DNA of 64,000 bases from Scylla paramamosain. Taxonomy: Eukaryota; Arthropoda; Malacostraca; Decapoda; Portunidae. The notes below the pieces were generated by a model, which did not search any database, had not been told where the DNA came from, and saw only the letters and a program-made list of their open reading frames with translations. Both the position numbers and the translations under genes were made by a program. How positions within the stretch are numbered: position 1 is the stretch's first letter; every line of letters begins with the position of its first letter. Shown here piece after piece: positions 1 through 25,770 of this stretch. The stretch covers positions 8,346,967 through 8,410,966 of the forward strand of contig NC_087191.1 in the NCBI RefSeq assembly GCF_035594125.1, given 5' to 3'.

Positions 1-23
1 TGTGTGTGTGTGTGTGTGTGTGT
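1..23. repeat. (GT)n microsatellite
   Basis: The window opens inside a pure GT/TG run of at least 23 bases; its true left end is outside the window. Confidence 0.95.
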
Positions 24-139
24 AAGAGGGTCACTGGCACAGGGCAAGAAGAAAGAGAGGGAGAAAGAAGGTGTATTTAGCTGCCAGTCTGTCAAGGAAG
101 GTTGTGGTGTAGTAGTAGTTACTTTAGGGCTAGATATTT

Positions 140-480
140 TTTCTTAGTCTTTTTCCACTTTCCAGTTCTTATTTTTAATGTTTTTCCACTTTCCAAACTC
201 TTATTTTTAGTCTCTTGCTTCTTTCCAAAGTCTTAATCTTGTTCCACTTTTGAAACTTATCTTTAATTAATTTCTTTCCACTTTCCAATCTCTTATTTTT
301 TATCTCTTTCCACTTTCCAGTATCATGTTTTTAATCTCTCCACTTTCCAGTCTCTCCACTTTCCAATATCTTATCTTTAATCTCTTTCCACTTTCCAAAA
401 AAATATTTTTTATCTTTAGCTACTTTCAAAATGCTCATTTTTAATCTCTTTCTACCTTCTAAACACTTATATTTTCTTAC
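140..480. repeat. TTTCCACTTTCCA minisatellite
   Basis: About nine imperfect copies of a ~31-base unit. Each carries a TTTCCACTTTCCA core followed by a TCTTATTTTTAATCTC-like spacer. No coding signal is visible. It probably lies in an intron of the kinesin-like gene whose exons resume at 4236. Confidence 0.8.
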
Positions 481-489
481 TTATGTGAT

Positions 490-1030
490 TTAGTTATGTA
501 GGCTGTCCTCATATTAATTTCTTTCATACGCATTCATTTCTATATTACATTTTTCCTTCACACTCATTTCTTTCACATCAGTTTCTTTCCTATTCATTTC
601 TACATAACATTTTTTCCTTCACATTTCCTTCTTTCATATTAGTTTCTTTCCTACTCATTCCACACCAACATATCCCTACACTCGCACTGAACACTCTCCC
701 TATCATTCCTAAAACACCACCTAACTTAATCTACATCAACATTTTTTTTTTTCACACTCATTTCTTTTACATCCATTTGTTCTAACACACTCACTTCTAC
801 ATCAACTATTCCTTATTTCTCCCCTCTGTTCATTTTTACACCAACAATTTCTCTTCCATTCACTTCTGCATTAAAAAAGATCTTTCCCATTCATTCCTAC
901 ATCAAATTTTCTTTCTTTCACTCTCATTTCTTTCATCCCATTCACTCCTACATCAAATTTTCTTCCTATCACTCTCATATCTTCCCATTCATTTCTACAT
1001 CAATAATTTCTATTTCTCACATTCACACCT
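490..1030. repeat. Degenerate T/C-rich repeat
   Basis: Loose repetition of TTCATTTCTACATCAA-like and TTTCACACTCATTTC-like phrases spaced roughly 50 to 60 bases apart. There is no open reading frame of note. It looks like an old decayed tandem array running up to the poly-T tail of the LINE. Confidence 0.6.
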
Positions 1031-1031
1031 C

Positions 1032-1067
<36 letters not shown>

Positions 1068-4000
1068 AGGAAGGATACTGGCCAAGGGCAACAAAAATCT
1101 AATAAAAAAAATGCCCACTGAAATGCCAGTCCCTAAAAGGGTCAAAGCAGTGGTCAAAAATTGGTGGATAAGTGTCTTGAAACCTCCCTCTTGAAGGAAT
1201 TCAAGTCATAGGAAGGTGGAAATATAGAAGCAGGCAAGGAGTTCCAGAGTTTACCAGAGAAAGGGATGAATGATTGAGAATACTGGTTAACTCTTGCGTT
1301 AGAGAGGTGGACAGAATAGGAGTGAGAGAAAGAAGAAAGTCTTGTGCAGCGAGGCCGCGGAAGGAGGGGAGGCATGCAGTTAGCAAGATCAGAAGAGCAG
1401 TTAGCATGAAAATAGCGGTAGAAGACAGCTAGAGATGCAACATTGCGGCGGTGAGAGAGAGGCTGAAGACAGTCAGTTAGAGGAGAGGAGTTGATGAGAC
1501 GAAAAGCTTTTGATTCCACCCTGTCTAGAACAGCAGTATGAGTGGAACCCCCCCAGACATGTGAAGCATACTCCATACATGGACGGATAAGGCCCTTGTA
1601 CAGAGTTAGCAGCTGCGGGGGTGAGAAAAACTGGCGGAGACGTCTCAGAACACCTAACTTCATGGAAGCTGTTTTAGCTAGAGATGAGATGTGAAGTTTC
1701 CAGTTCAGATTATAAGTAAAGGACAGACCGAGGATGTTCAGTGTAGAAGAGGGGGATAGTTGAGTGTCATTGAAGAAGAGGGGATAGTTGTCTGGAAGAT
1801 TGTGTCGAGTTGATAGATGGAGGAATTGAGTTTTTGAGGCATTGAACAATACCAAGTTTGCTCTGCCCCAATCAGAAATTTTAGAAAGATCAGAAGTCAG
1901 GCGTTCTGTGGCTTCCCTGCGTGATATGTTTACCTCCTGAAGGGTTGGACGTCTATGAAAAAGACGTGGAAAAGTGCAGGGTGGTATCATCAGCATAGGA
2001 GTGGATAGGACAAGAAGTTTGTTTTAGAAGATCATTAATGAATAATAAGAAGAGAGTGGGTGACAGGACAGAACCCTGAGGAACACCACTGTTAATAGAT
2101 TTAGGAGAAGAACAGTGACCGTCTACCACAGCAGCAATAGAACGGTCAGAAAGGAAACTTGAGATGAAGTTACAGAGAGAAGGATAGAAACCGTAGGAGG
2201 GTAGTTTGGAAATCAAAGCTTTGTGCCAGACTCTATCAAAGGCTTTTGATATGTCCAAGGCAACAGCAAAAGTTTCACCAAAGTCTCTAAAAGAGGATGA
2301 CCAAGACTCAGTAAGGAAAGCCAGAAGATCACCAGTCGAGCGGCCTTGACGGAACCCATACTGGCGATCAGATAGAAGGTTGTGAAGTGATAGATGTTTA
2401 AGAATCTTCCTGTTGAGGATAGATTCAAAAACTTTAGATAAGCAGGAAATTAAAGCAATAGGACGGTAGTTTGAGGGATTAGAGCGGTCACCCTTTTTAG
2501 GAACAGGTTGAATGTAGGCAAACTTCCAGCAAGAAGGAAAGGTAGATGTTGACAGACAGAGCTGAAAGAGTTTGACTAGGCAAGGTGCAAGCACGGAGGC
2601 ACAGTTTCGGAGAACAATAGGAGGGACCCCATCAGGTCCATAAGCCTTCTGAGGGTTTAGGCCAGCGAGGGCATGGAAAACATCATTACGAAGAATTTTA
2701 ATACGAGGCATGAAGTAGTCAGAGGGTGGAGGAGAGGGAGGAACAAGCCCAGAATCGTCCAAGGTAGAGTTTTTAGCAAAGGTTTGAGCAAAGAGTTCAG
2801 CTTTAGAAATAGATGTGATAGCAGTGGTGCCATCTGGTTGAAGTAGAGGAGGGAAAGAAGAAGAAGTAAAGTTATTGGAGATATTTTTGGCTAGATGCCA
2901 GAAATCACGAGGGGAGTTAGATCTTGAAAGGTTTTGACATTTTCTGTTAATGAAGGAGTTTTTGGCTAGTTGGAGAACAGACTTGGCATGGTTCCGGGCA
3001 GAAATATAAAGTGCATGAGATTCTGGTGAAGGAAGGCTTAAGTACCTTTTGTGGGCCACCTCTCTATCATGTATAGCACGAGAACAAGCTGTGTTAAACC
3101 AAGGTTTAGAAGGTTTAGGACGAGAAAAAGAGTGAGGAATGTACGCCTCCATGCCAGACACTATCACCTCTGTTATGCGCTCAGCACACAAAGACGGGTC
3201 TCTGACACGGAAGCAGTAGTCATTCCAAGGAAAATCAGCAAATATCCGCCTCAGGTCCCCCCAACTAGCAGAGGCAAAACGCCAGAGGCACCTTCGCTTA
3301 GGGGGATCCTGAGGAGGGATTGGAGTGATAGGACAAGATAAAGATATGAGATTGTGATCGGAGGAGCCCAACGGAGAAGAAAGGGTGACAGCATAAGCAG
3401 AAGGATTAGAGGTCAGGAAAAGGTCAAGAATGTTGGGCGTATCTCCAAGACGGTCAGGAATACGAGTAGGGTGTTGCACCAATTGCTCTAGGTCATGGAG
3501 GATAGCAAAGTTGTAGGCTAGTTCACCAGGATGGTCAGTGAAGGGAGAGGAAAGCCAAAGCTGGTGGTGAACATTGAAGTCTCCAAGAATGGAGATCTCT
3601 GCAAAAGGGAAGAGGGTCAGAATGTGCTCCACTTTGGAAGTTAAGTAGTCAAAGAATTTCTTATAGTCAGAGGAGTTAGGAGAGAGGTATACAGCACAGA
3701 TAAATTTAGTATGAGAATGACTCTGTAGTCGTAGCCAGATGGTGGAAAACTCGGAAGATTCAAGAGCGTGGGCACGAGAGCAGGTTAAGTCATTGCGCAC
3801 ATAAACGCAGCATCCAGCTTTGGATCGAAAATGAGGATAGAGAAAGTAGGAGGGAACAGAAAAGGGGCTACTGTCAGTTGCCTCAGACACCTGAGTTTCA
3901 GTGAGGAAAAGAAGATGAGGTTTAGAAGAGGAGAGGTGGTGTTCTACAGATTGAAAATTAGATCTTAGACCGCGAATGTTGCAGAAGTTAATGAAGAAAA

Positions 4001-4200
4001 AGTTGAGGGGGGTGTCAAGACACTTAGGGTCGTCGACGGAAAGGCAGTCCGACCTGGGGACATTTATGGTCCCCTCCCCAGATTGGGGACTCCGAGGCTG
4101 GTGTAGGAGTCGCCATGATTTTAAAATTTTTGGAGTGAAGGGTGTGTGTGTTATTAGGTGCTTGTAGTTTTGTGTGGAGGAAGAGAGTTGTCTTTAGAGG
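1031..4200 (-). mobile_element. Non-LTR retrotransposon (jockey/CR1-like LINE), near full length
   Basis: Minus-strand LINE. Its 3' end is marked by a poly-T run (poly-A on the element strand) at about 1034-1063. This is followed by a short 3' UTR (CCTTGGCCAGT... CCTACAT then A-tail) that recurs in the fragments near 5.9, 41.5, 43.2 and 61.4 kb. The body encodes an APE-type endonuclease and a reverse transcriptase. The 5' limit is uncertain: sequence shared with the copy at 58466 begins near 4040 and the frame stays open to about 4130, so the left part of the call is approximate. The element lies in an intron of the plus-strand kinesin-like gene, with the next exon starting at 4236. No ORF1 is visible. 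Confidence 0.9.
1154..4050 (-). CDS. LINE ORF2: APE endonuclease plus reverse transcriptase (one frameshift)
   Basis: The polyprotein makes and inserts LINE cDNA. The N-terminal endonuclease shows NIRGL, LTET, the AVYLSPNSS stretch, ILGDFNVHH and GSSDHNLIS, as in APE-like nucleases. The reverse transcriptase shows [39 protein letters not shown] and the catalytic YADD. The C-terminal part ends with [17 protein letters not shown] and [16 protein letters not shown]. The frame is open from about 4130 down to 1953, with the first in-frame Met at 3890, inside the endonuclease. It then breaks right after [13 protein letters not shown], because the element strand has five T at 1958-1962 where the sister copy near 60555 has four. 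Reading resumes to a stop at 1154. One indel therefore separates this copy from an intact ORF2. Jockey-superfamily assignment is by memory of decapod LINEs; CR1 is the alternative. Confidence 0.87.
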
Positions 4201-4235
4201 GCAGGCTGTGACTACCCCCTTGTGTTTCTCCACAG

Positions 4236-18642
<14,407 letters not shown>

Positions 18643-19039
18643 GGGAACTTTGAAGGACAACCTGTCACTAAACCATAACTAGAGGAGAAAACTCAACAGA
18701 AAGGAATGGAGAGGACTGAGAGAGGAAGAGAGAAGCAATCAGTGAGGAAGATGAAGTGTTTGAGGACCTTGAAAGATAAATCCTGTCACTAAAACCATAA
18801 TTAGAGACACAAAATTCAACAGGAAGGGAAGGAAGGAACTGAGAGAGAGAGAGAAGCAGAGATCAGAAAGAGAGAACTAGTCAGTGAGGACAATGAAGCA
18901 TATTAGAACCTTGAGATAAAAACCTGTCTTCAGTACTAGAGCAGCAAAACTCAGCAGGAGAGGATGCAGAGAGCCAAGAGACAGAAAATGGAAAAACAGC
19001 CAAGCAAGGAGAGAGAACTGGTCAGGGAGAACAACAGAA

Positions 19040-19640
19040 CAAATTATTACTTTTTTAATGTTTTATTTTGTGTTTTGACATGAATGGTGCAAGTGAGGGA
19101 AATCTTATTTTGAGTTGTATGTTTTAGTTGATGTCAAAATAAGGATGATAGCTATTTTGGAGTGCTCTGTTTTTGAGTAAATGATGTCATTGGAGAAACT
19201 TTACTTGTGAATTCTTGATGTAAATGTTTTAGTTGATATGAAATGAGATTATCTTTTTTTGGCTTGTTTTGGCTTTGTGTTTTTAGTTCAGTGTTATGAA
19301 AAAAAGGAAAAAAAAATATCTTTAAAAATCTTGGTGAATAATTGATGTGAAATTGAGAAAATTCCCTTTTTTTTACATGTTTTGGTTTTGTGTTTTACTT
19401 CAATGATATGAGAAGAAAAGAAAAAAAAAAACTCTTGAAAAACCTTGATGGAAATTGTTTTTGGTGATGTGAAAAGGATTGAAATTCTCTCTTTTTGGCT
19501 TGTTTTGGTTTTGTTTTTTTACTTCAATATGGCTAAAAAATATAATTCTTGGAGTCTTGATGGAAAATGTTTTAGGTGACATGAAAATAAGGATGTTTGC
19601 TTTGTTACCTTTTGTTTTCTTTCCTGATGTAAATGGTACA
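19040..19640 (+). repeat. AT-rich ~120-base tandem repeat
   Basis: About five diverged copies containing GATGTAAATGTTTTAGTTGATATG and TTTTTGGCTTGTTTTGG with GTGTTTTACTTCAATGATATG. Probably 3' UTR or downstream flank. Confidence 0.65.
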
Positions 19641-19654
19641 AGTAAAAATAAATA

Positions 19655-19666
19655 TATAAATAATAA

Positions 19667-19697
<31 letters not shown>

Positions 19698-19827
19698 AAT
19701 GATAATAATAATCTACTGTTGAGAAGTCAATATAAATGTTTTACTTGTGAAAATGAGAATGTTTTTCACTTAAACGGCACAAGTAAAGAAAGTCTGCTCA
19801 TGAATTATTGATGTAAATATATAGCTG

Positions 19828-19914
<87 letters not shown>
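19655..19914. repeat. (AAT)n and (CT)n microsatellites
   Basis: AAT units at about 19655-19712 and a CT run at 19832-19914. AATAAA-type polyadenylation signals on the plus strand near 19646 could end the kinesin-like transcript. Confidence 0.85.
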
Positions 19915-19917
<3 letters not shown>

Positions 19918-19919
19918 TA

Positions 19920-20395
19920 ACGCAAATGAAAAATTACTCTTAAAATCTTCTTGCAATTACAATAACCATCCCTGCAACACTCCTGCAGGAATAAAAAAAT
20001 TATAGTCCATAAAAATGCTGCAACACAATACAACGGAATCATTCCTCACCATTTCTGAATAAACTATTTCATAGAAACTGATTTCCTTAATGAAAAAAAA
20101 AAAGTACATCATATGCCCATTAAGAAAACATAAGAAAAATAAAGAAAGAAAGAAATAGGTAAAAAAATAAACTTCCACATAAAAAAAAGAAAATACATAT
20201 TATCGGATTCCTCAAAAAAAAAGAAAAGGAAAGAAAAAAAGGAACAAAAATAAAGTACACAGTCATAGATTCATAAAAAAAAAATCCACAAAAACTAGTA
20301 ATTCCTAAAAAAAGAAATAATAATAATGATAATAAACAAAATAAAATAAATCAATAACCAAACAAAAAATATAATCAAAGAGCCTGGGAGAGAAA
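19920..20395 (-). other. Probable 3' UTR of the coiled-coil gene
   Basis: A-rich on the plus strand with no coding signal. Several TTTATT (minus-strand AATAAA) motifs near 20120-20350 could terminate the minus-strand transcript. Confidence 0.4.
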
Positions 20396-20593
20396 CTAAG
20401 AGGAGGGAGAGACTTGAGAGGGAGAGGGTGGCTGTGGGAGAGGGTGTGAGGGAGAGGATGACTGGGGGAGGGTGTGGAGTGGACCTAAGGACACACACAC
20501 CTCCTCAGCCCTCCTGGTCACCTCCACAAAGCCCTGAGTCACCAACTGAAGGGCTGCTACTGTATGCTGGTGCCTCTGTCTACCCTCCTCACC
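20396..20593 (-). CDS. Coiled-coil gene, terminal exon
   Basis: CTCTTGCCAG acceptor; 65 codons then TAG. It reads GEEGRQRHQHTVAALQLV, TQGFVEVTRRAEEV and a Ser/Pro-rich end (SSSPSHPLPQPPSPSQ). Confidence 0.65.
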   Translation of the reverse strand, partial: GEEGRQRHQHTVAALQLVTQGFVEVTRRAEEVCVSLGPLHTLPQSSSPSHPLPQPPSPSQVSPSS

Positions 20594-21292
20594 CTGGCAA
20601 GAGAGAGAGAGAATAGAGGAAAGGTTAGCATTAGGAAGAGATAACACAGGACTGGTTAGTATTATAAGACTATTTCTTTCTATCAATGAGTTTGAGTAAA
20701 TCTTCTCTAGCATGATTAATCCCTACCCTGCACCTCCTCCAATCCTGAGACCACAGCAAGGCCCACAGCACACACTGGTTCACCCCTGCCCCTTCACAAT
20801 GAGGCTGTTCCCTACCCTGCACCTCCTCCAGTCCCTAGCAGACACTATTCCTGTCAATACCCATACAAATCAAAGTAAACATTCTTAAACACTCTCTTGC
20901 ATCACTCATTATTACTAGACTTCCGCATCTCTTGCATACCCAATACTCACTACTCTCCTGCTGGCTGCCTCACACTGCCTCCACACTGCTCCCTTCCCTT
21001 TCAGCAGTGTGGCTCTGTCCTATCACTGACCACAGATTAAACATTTATATTCTTGATAAACCTTCCCTCTCCCTCTCATCAATACACTCACTGCCTTCCT
21101 GCTGGCTGCCTCACACTGCCTCCACAGCGCTCCCTTGCCCTCCAGTAGTGTGGCTTCGTCCTCCAGCTTCCACACCTCCCCGTACACTTGTGTCTCCTGC
21201 AGAAGGGGCAAAAGAAGGCTAAACTGATTGGTTCTTTTAGTTCTTTCTTGTTTCTTTTCTTTCTTTCTTTTTTGAGGAGGAGCAGTATTATA

Positions 21293-21368
<76 letters not shown>

Positions 21369-22905
21369 TTGGCCCTCAGACAGTGAAGGAGGGCTTCACA
21401 CAGCCTGGTCTGGGAAGTGAGGTCCTCCAGGGTGGTGTACTGTGCCTTCCGCAGGTCACACACCTCCTCTTCCAGCACCTTCAGTTCACCCCTCTGGAAC
21501 TGGTCTATTTCCCTGTTTGGGTTAGAAATGTTTTGAAATGCTTGGGAATGTTTAGGAATGTATGGAAGTGTTCGGGAATGTTTGGAAGTGTTTGGAAATG
21601 TTTGGGAATGTTTGGAAGTGTTTGGGAATGTTTGGAAGTGTTTGGGAATGTTTGGAAGTGTTTGGAAATGTTTGGGAATGTTTGGAAGTATTAGGTAATG
21701 TTTGGAAGTGTTTGGAAATGTTTGGAAATGTTTGGAAGTGTTTGGGAATGTTTGGAAATGTTTGGAAGTGTTTTTATAGTTTTTAAATTTTTTATACCAA
21801 AATATACCTGTTTTTCCTTTCTATTATACTTTTTTCCCCTCCTCACCCTTTTCCTTCCTTATCCTATTTTCCTTTTCCCTTCCTCATCCTCATCCTCATT
21901 TTCCTTCTTTATTCTTCTTCCCCTTTTCCTCCTCCCACTGTTCCTTATCCCTTCCTATCTCCTTCCACTCCCTCTCCTCCCTCCCCCCCAACACACACAC
22001 ACACACACACACACACTTCACCAGGTCACCAGCTCGGAGTCTCTGTGTCTGTAGGAGCTGTGGGTGACCTAAGCTGTCCTCCTTTGACCTCTCCTGTGTC
22101 TTTTTGATCTCTTCCCTCAGTTCTTCATTGGAGCTCTGCAGGAAGTGATGGTGGTGGAAGATAATAGAAATAGTAGAAGAAAAGGATAAAAGAACAATAA
22201 TAATAGTATGAATACAAAAAACACCCTTGAAAAAACATGTGTAACTTCATCTAAAAATTTTTAAACTGTATAAAAAAAAACACCCTTGAAAACTCATATA
22301 ACTTCATCTAGAGCCTTTGGAGCCATAAAAACACTCTTGAAAACCTGTGTTAATTCAATTAGAGCCTTTGGAACCATAAAACACCCTTAAAAACATGTAG
22401 CTTTGACTAGAGCTTTTGAGAAAAAACAAAAAAAACATGCAACTTCAATTAGAACCTTTGAACCATAAAAAAAACCACCCTTGAAAGACCTGTGTAACTT
22501 CAACTAAACTGTTTTGAACAATAAAAATGCCCTTGAAAAACTTGTGTAACTTCAACTAAACTGTTTTGAACAATAAAAATGCCCTTGAAAAACCTGTGTA
22601 ACTTCAACTAAACCCCATTTGAACCATAAAACACCCTTGAAAACCTGTGCAACTTCAACTAAACTCTTTTGAACCATAAAAACACCCATGAAAACCTGTG
22701 TCATTTCAACTGGAGCCTTTGGAACCATAAAAACACTCTTGAAAACATATGCAACTTCAACTAGAGGCTTTGAAACTATAAAAAACATCCTTGAAAAACC
22801 TGTGTCACTTCAACTACAGCCTTTTGAACCTTCAAAAATCTGTCACTTCAACTACAGCCTTTTGAACCTTGAAAAACCTGTCACTTCAACTACAGCCTTT
22901 TGAAC

Positions 22906-22961
<56 letters not shown>

Positions 22962-24122
22962 ACTTCAACAATAGCCTTTTGAACCTCATAAAACCTGTGT
23001 CACTTCAACTACAGCCTTTTGAACCTTCAAAAACCTGTCACTTTAACTACAGCCTTTTGAACCTTGAAAAACCTGTGTCACTTCAACTACGAGTACAGCC
23101 TTTTGAACCTCGTAAAACCTGTGTCACTTCAACTAAAGCCTTTTGAACCTTGAAAAACCTGTCACTTCAACTACAGCCTTTTGAACCTTGAAAAACCTGT
23201 CACTTCAACTACAGCCTCTTGAACCTTGTGACACTTCAACTAAAGCCTTTTGAACCTTGAAAAACTTGTCACTTCAACTAGAGCCTTTGGAGAGTAGTGG
23301 AGGTGTGACACAGAAGTGTTTTGGAATACTATCTTCAATCTGACTTACTATGATGTCTGCCAGCTGTGTGTTTATCTGGGCCAGCTCCTCCTCCAGGCAG
23401 GTTCTCCTAGCCTTAACTTTCTGCAGGAGTGCCTCGGCTTGACTCAGGGCCAGGGATGGGGGTGGGTCCTCTCTCACCACCTCCACCTCCTCCACTGTGG
23501 TTATCTGAGGTGGTAGTGGTAGTGGTGGTGGTGGTGGTGGTGATTCGCTGTTGCTACTACTATTACTACTACTATTACTATTATTATTGTAGTGATGTGA
23601 GCTATTGGTACTGCTACTGCTTCTACTGCTACTATTACTGGTATGACTACTACTACTACTGCTTCTGTTAATACTATTTCTACAGCTAGTACTGCTATGT
23701 TAGTCAGACATGTGGGAAAAGGAAGGTAATATAAATGATCTAGTCTACTATTTTTATAACTACTACTACTACTTCTTGTCACCTTTCTCTTCCTACTTCC
23801 ACTACAACTACTACTACTTTATAACTTCTCCTCCTGCTCCAACTACTACTACTACTACTTTTCCTTCTCTCCTTCTCCTCCTTGTACTACTACTTCTATA
23901 ATTCCTGCTCTTTATCCTCCTCTTCTTACTACTATTACCCTCCTCCACCTCCTTCTCCTCTTCCAACAAATATTACTACTACTTCTCCTTTTCTGCTCCT
24001 CCTCCTTATACTACTACTAAAACTCCTGTTCCTCCTCCTCTTATGTCTCCCACTCCTCCTCCACCAGCACCACCACTTACCTCAGCAGGACTGACAGCAG
24101 GAGGCACAAAACGAGAGGCCAT
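20396..24122 (-). CDS. Coiled-coil protein of unknown function (gene span, six exons)
   Basis: Six exons join in frame to ~254 residues, running from Met at 24122 to TAG at 20396. Regions in order are a short N-terminus MASRFVPPAVSPAE, helix-forming segments rich in Glu/Leu/Gln (LLQKVKARRTCLEEELAQI; NEELREEIKKTQERSKED; GELKVLEEEVCDLRKAQY; VWKLEDEATLLEGKGALWR) and a Pro/Ser-rich C-terminus with no helix. Heptad-like spacing predicts a mostly coiled-coil rod. Every junction keeps phase, so this is a real gene model rather than chance frames. The gene is convergent with the kinesin-like gene. No family recognised; small kinetochore, centrosome or cytoskeletal adaptors are the sort of protein that looks like this, but nothing here proves it. 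Confidence 0.68.
20951..21019 (-). CDS. Duplicated in-frame exon (candidate cassette)
   Basis: Copy of the 3' two thirds of the exon at 21092-21196. It reads DRATLLKGKGAVWRQCEAAS then RRV, with a GTGATAG acceptor and a GTA/GTGAGT donor. It is 69 bases long and phase 0 at both ends, so it could be included, skipped or used mutually exclusively without breaking the frame. It could also be a relic. Confidence 0.5.
21092..21196 (-). CDS. Coiled-coil gene, exon 5
   Basis: CTTCTGCAG acceptor, AAGGCA/GTGAGT donor, 35 codons. It reads ETQVYGEVWKLEDEATLLEG, then KGALWRQCEAASRKA. Confidence 0.7.
21296..21364. repeat. (CT)n microsatellite
   Basis: On the minus strand this is a GA run that begins inside the splice donor GTGAGAGAGA of exon 21368-21512. 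Confidence 0.95.
21368..21512 (-). CDS. Coiled-coil gene, exon 4
   Basis: CCAAACAG acceptor; the first G completes Lys with the previous exon, then EIDQFQRGELKVLEEEVCDL and RLCEALLHCLRAK. The donor is AAG/GTGAGAGA. Confidence 0.72.
21530..21780. repeat. TGTTTGGAAGTG/ATG minisatellite
   Basis: Roughly twenty copies of a 12-base unit GTTTGG(A/G)A(A/G)TG, arranged as higher-order 24- and 36-base groups. Intronic. A repeat-driven peptide frame (FGNVWKCLEM) crosses it but has no gene support. Confidence 0.85.
21800..22015 (-). other. Intron, T/C-rich then (CA)n
   Basis: No gene is seen. Plus-strand TTCCT/CCTCATCCTCAT low complexity followed by a CA run (21990-22016) that on the minus strand forms the donor GTGTGTGT of exon 22017-22135. 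Confidence 0.5.
22017..22135 (-). CDS. Coiled-coil gene, exon 3
   Basis: CTTCCTGCAG acceptor. It reads SSNEELREEIKKTQERSKED and LLQTQRLRAGDLV. A donor CTG/GTGAAG would break the next exon, whereas GTGAA/GTGTGTG leaves AA that joins the next G as Lys, so 22017 is chosen. Confidence 0.7.
22200..23290. repeat. CACTTCAACTACAGCCTTTTGAACC minisatellite
   Basis: More than twenty imperfect copies. The unit is ~55 bases in the left part (ACTTCAACTAAACTCTTTTG, AACCATAAAAACACCC) and shortens to ~38 bases in the right part. A pure A run of about 50 bases (22908-22957) interrupts it. It fills an intron of the coiled-coil gene; the last unit reaches GAGCCTTTGGAGAG near exon 23349. Confidence 0.88.
23349..23504 (-). 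CDS. Coiled-coil gene, exon 2
   Basis: ACCACCTCAG acceptor, ATCATA/GTAAGT donor, 52 codons. It reads ITTVEEVEVVREDPPP, SLALSQAEALLQKVKAR and TCLEEELAQINTQLADII. Confidence 0.72.
23505..24060. repeat. TAC/TCC-rich intron tract
   Basis: GGT units at 23511-23540, then scattered TAC/TAT/CTG triplets and CTCCTCCT runs to about 24060. Low complexity, no gene. Confidence 0.7.
24081..24122 (-). CDS. Coiled-coil gene, start exon
   Basis: ATG at 24122-24120 gives MASRFVPPAVSPAE, donor GCTGAG/GTAAGT. The Met is preferred because the frame joins exon 2 and no upstream in-frame Met is evident. At about 24401 and 24537 the minus strand has CTCTCTCAG/GTAAG donor-like sites that could close alternative 5' UTR exons. 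Confidence 0.62.
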
Positions 24123-24599
24123 TACTTCTTCCGATGAAAGTTTAGCCTGTCATTGGGAACACACGCAAACAAATTATTACCATCTCTCTCAGGAAGGTAC
24201 CACAACTTTTCATAAGACAATAGAGACACTGACCCATACAGAAAGGTTTATAGTTGAGGAAATAGAAAGACACTTGGGAATTAACACCATTTCTCTCCCT
24301 TTCCCTCTCTCATGGATTTATTTTTTTTCTACGGCAACACACACTGATGCACACACTTCTCTCAAAACAAAAGACTTAGGTATTAAGGGAGAGACTACCT
24401 TACCTGAGAGAGTTTAAAAAGGAGAGACACTAGAGAACCAACACCACTTCTCTCTGTCTTTCAAGGAGTAACCTGCCCTCTAAGGTAAAACACACACACA
24501 CACACACACACACAGTCATTCAGGGATGCTAGCTTACCTGAGAGAGGGCTAGAAGAGGCAGCACACCACAGAACTGCAAGCCATCACCACCATCACCAC

Positions 24600-25050
24600 T
24601 GCAGCCTGCCATCATCCTGTCTTCACTATATCTTCAGTCTTTCCTCAGTTTGTCTTCAGTCTTTCCTCACTTTGTCCTCAGTCTTTCTTCAGCCTGTCTT
24701 CACTCCATTCCAGTTTGTCTTCACTCAGTCTTCAGCCTTTCCTCAGTTTATTTTCAGCCTGTTTTCAGTTTGTCTTCAGCTTGTCTTCAGCCTCTCCTCT
24801 CTCTGCTTCCTGCCAGCCACCACCTCAGCCTTATAATGAAAGCAGTGTGCTTGTGTTGTCTTCAGACTGTTTATGTTGTCTTCAGCCTCTCCTCTCCCTG
24901 CTTCCAGCCTATCACCACCTCAGCCTTATAATGAAAACAGTGTGCTTGTGTTGCTATCAGTGTGTTTGTGATGTCTTCAGCCTCTCCTCTCCCTGTTTTC
25001 AGCCCTCCATCACCTCAGCCTTATAACCAAATCAATGTGCTTGTGTTGCT
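24600..25050. repeat. TCTTCAG repeats and ~90-base tandem repeat
   Basis: TTTGTCTTCAGTCTTTCC-type short repeats (24610-24790). They are followed by three copies of a ~90-base unit containing CTTCAGCCTCTCCTCTCCCTG, CACCTCAGCCTTATAA and CAGTGTGCTTGTGTTG. Confidence 0.8.
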
Positions 25051-25260
25051 ACCATAATATCTTATCTATCACAATGGTCTGCAGTGATTTAACCCTTTCA
25101 CAGCTGCTTGCCACACCTTTTATCAGTTATTAACCACTGACACATCTTTACTTGTTCTGCAGCCACCTCCAAACATTATATTACGTAGAAATTGCAAAAC
25201 CTATTCTCTTAAGCCCTTTTCTTTCTTGTTGATGCTTGTAAAGTCATACATTACTTCTAG
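25050..25260. other. Unassigned, TTAACCCTTTCACAGC-containing
   Basis: No gene is seen. The phrase TTTAACCCTTTCACAGCTG with CACTGACACATC looks like a piece of a dispersed repeat but cannot be placed. Confidence 0.3.
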
Positions 25261-25263
25261 TCC

Positions 25264-25461
<198 letters not shown>

Positions 25462-25712
25462 AAAAACATACATCTATAAGAAATATACACATCATTGAGG
25501 CAGTATATTTATTTCAGTTTATTTCACACATACAGAATTTTCGACGAAGAAGATGTAACATTTCTTAATTCACCCCACAAACACTCTCTCTCTCTCTCTC
25601 TCTCTCTCTCTAACAGTTCAAACAATATGGCTCCACTAATAATAACTAGAACCTAACAACAGACTTAACAAATGTTCCTAATAGTATATTCACTGTATTA
25701 ATAACCTAACTA

Positions 25713-25714
25713 CA

Positions 25715-25769
<55 letters not shown>

Positions 25770-25770
25770 A
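25713..25770. repeat. (CTA)n microsatellite
   Basis: About 19 CTA/TAC units. Confidence 0.93.

Noticed and set aside
1201..1407. 68-codon minus-strand frame overlapping the LINE 3' end
   Set aside because: Out-of-frame shadow of the LINE ORF2; the same shadow appears in the 41.6 and 61.1 kb copies.
21188..21786. Plus-strand FGNVWKCLEM repeat protein
   Set aside because: Generated by a 12-base minisatellite inside an intron of the minus-strand coiled-coil gene; no start context or flanking exons.
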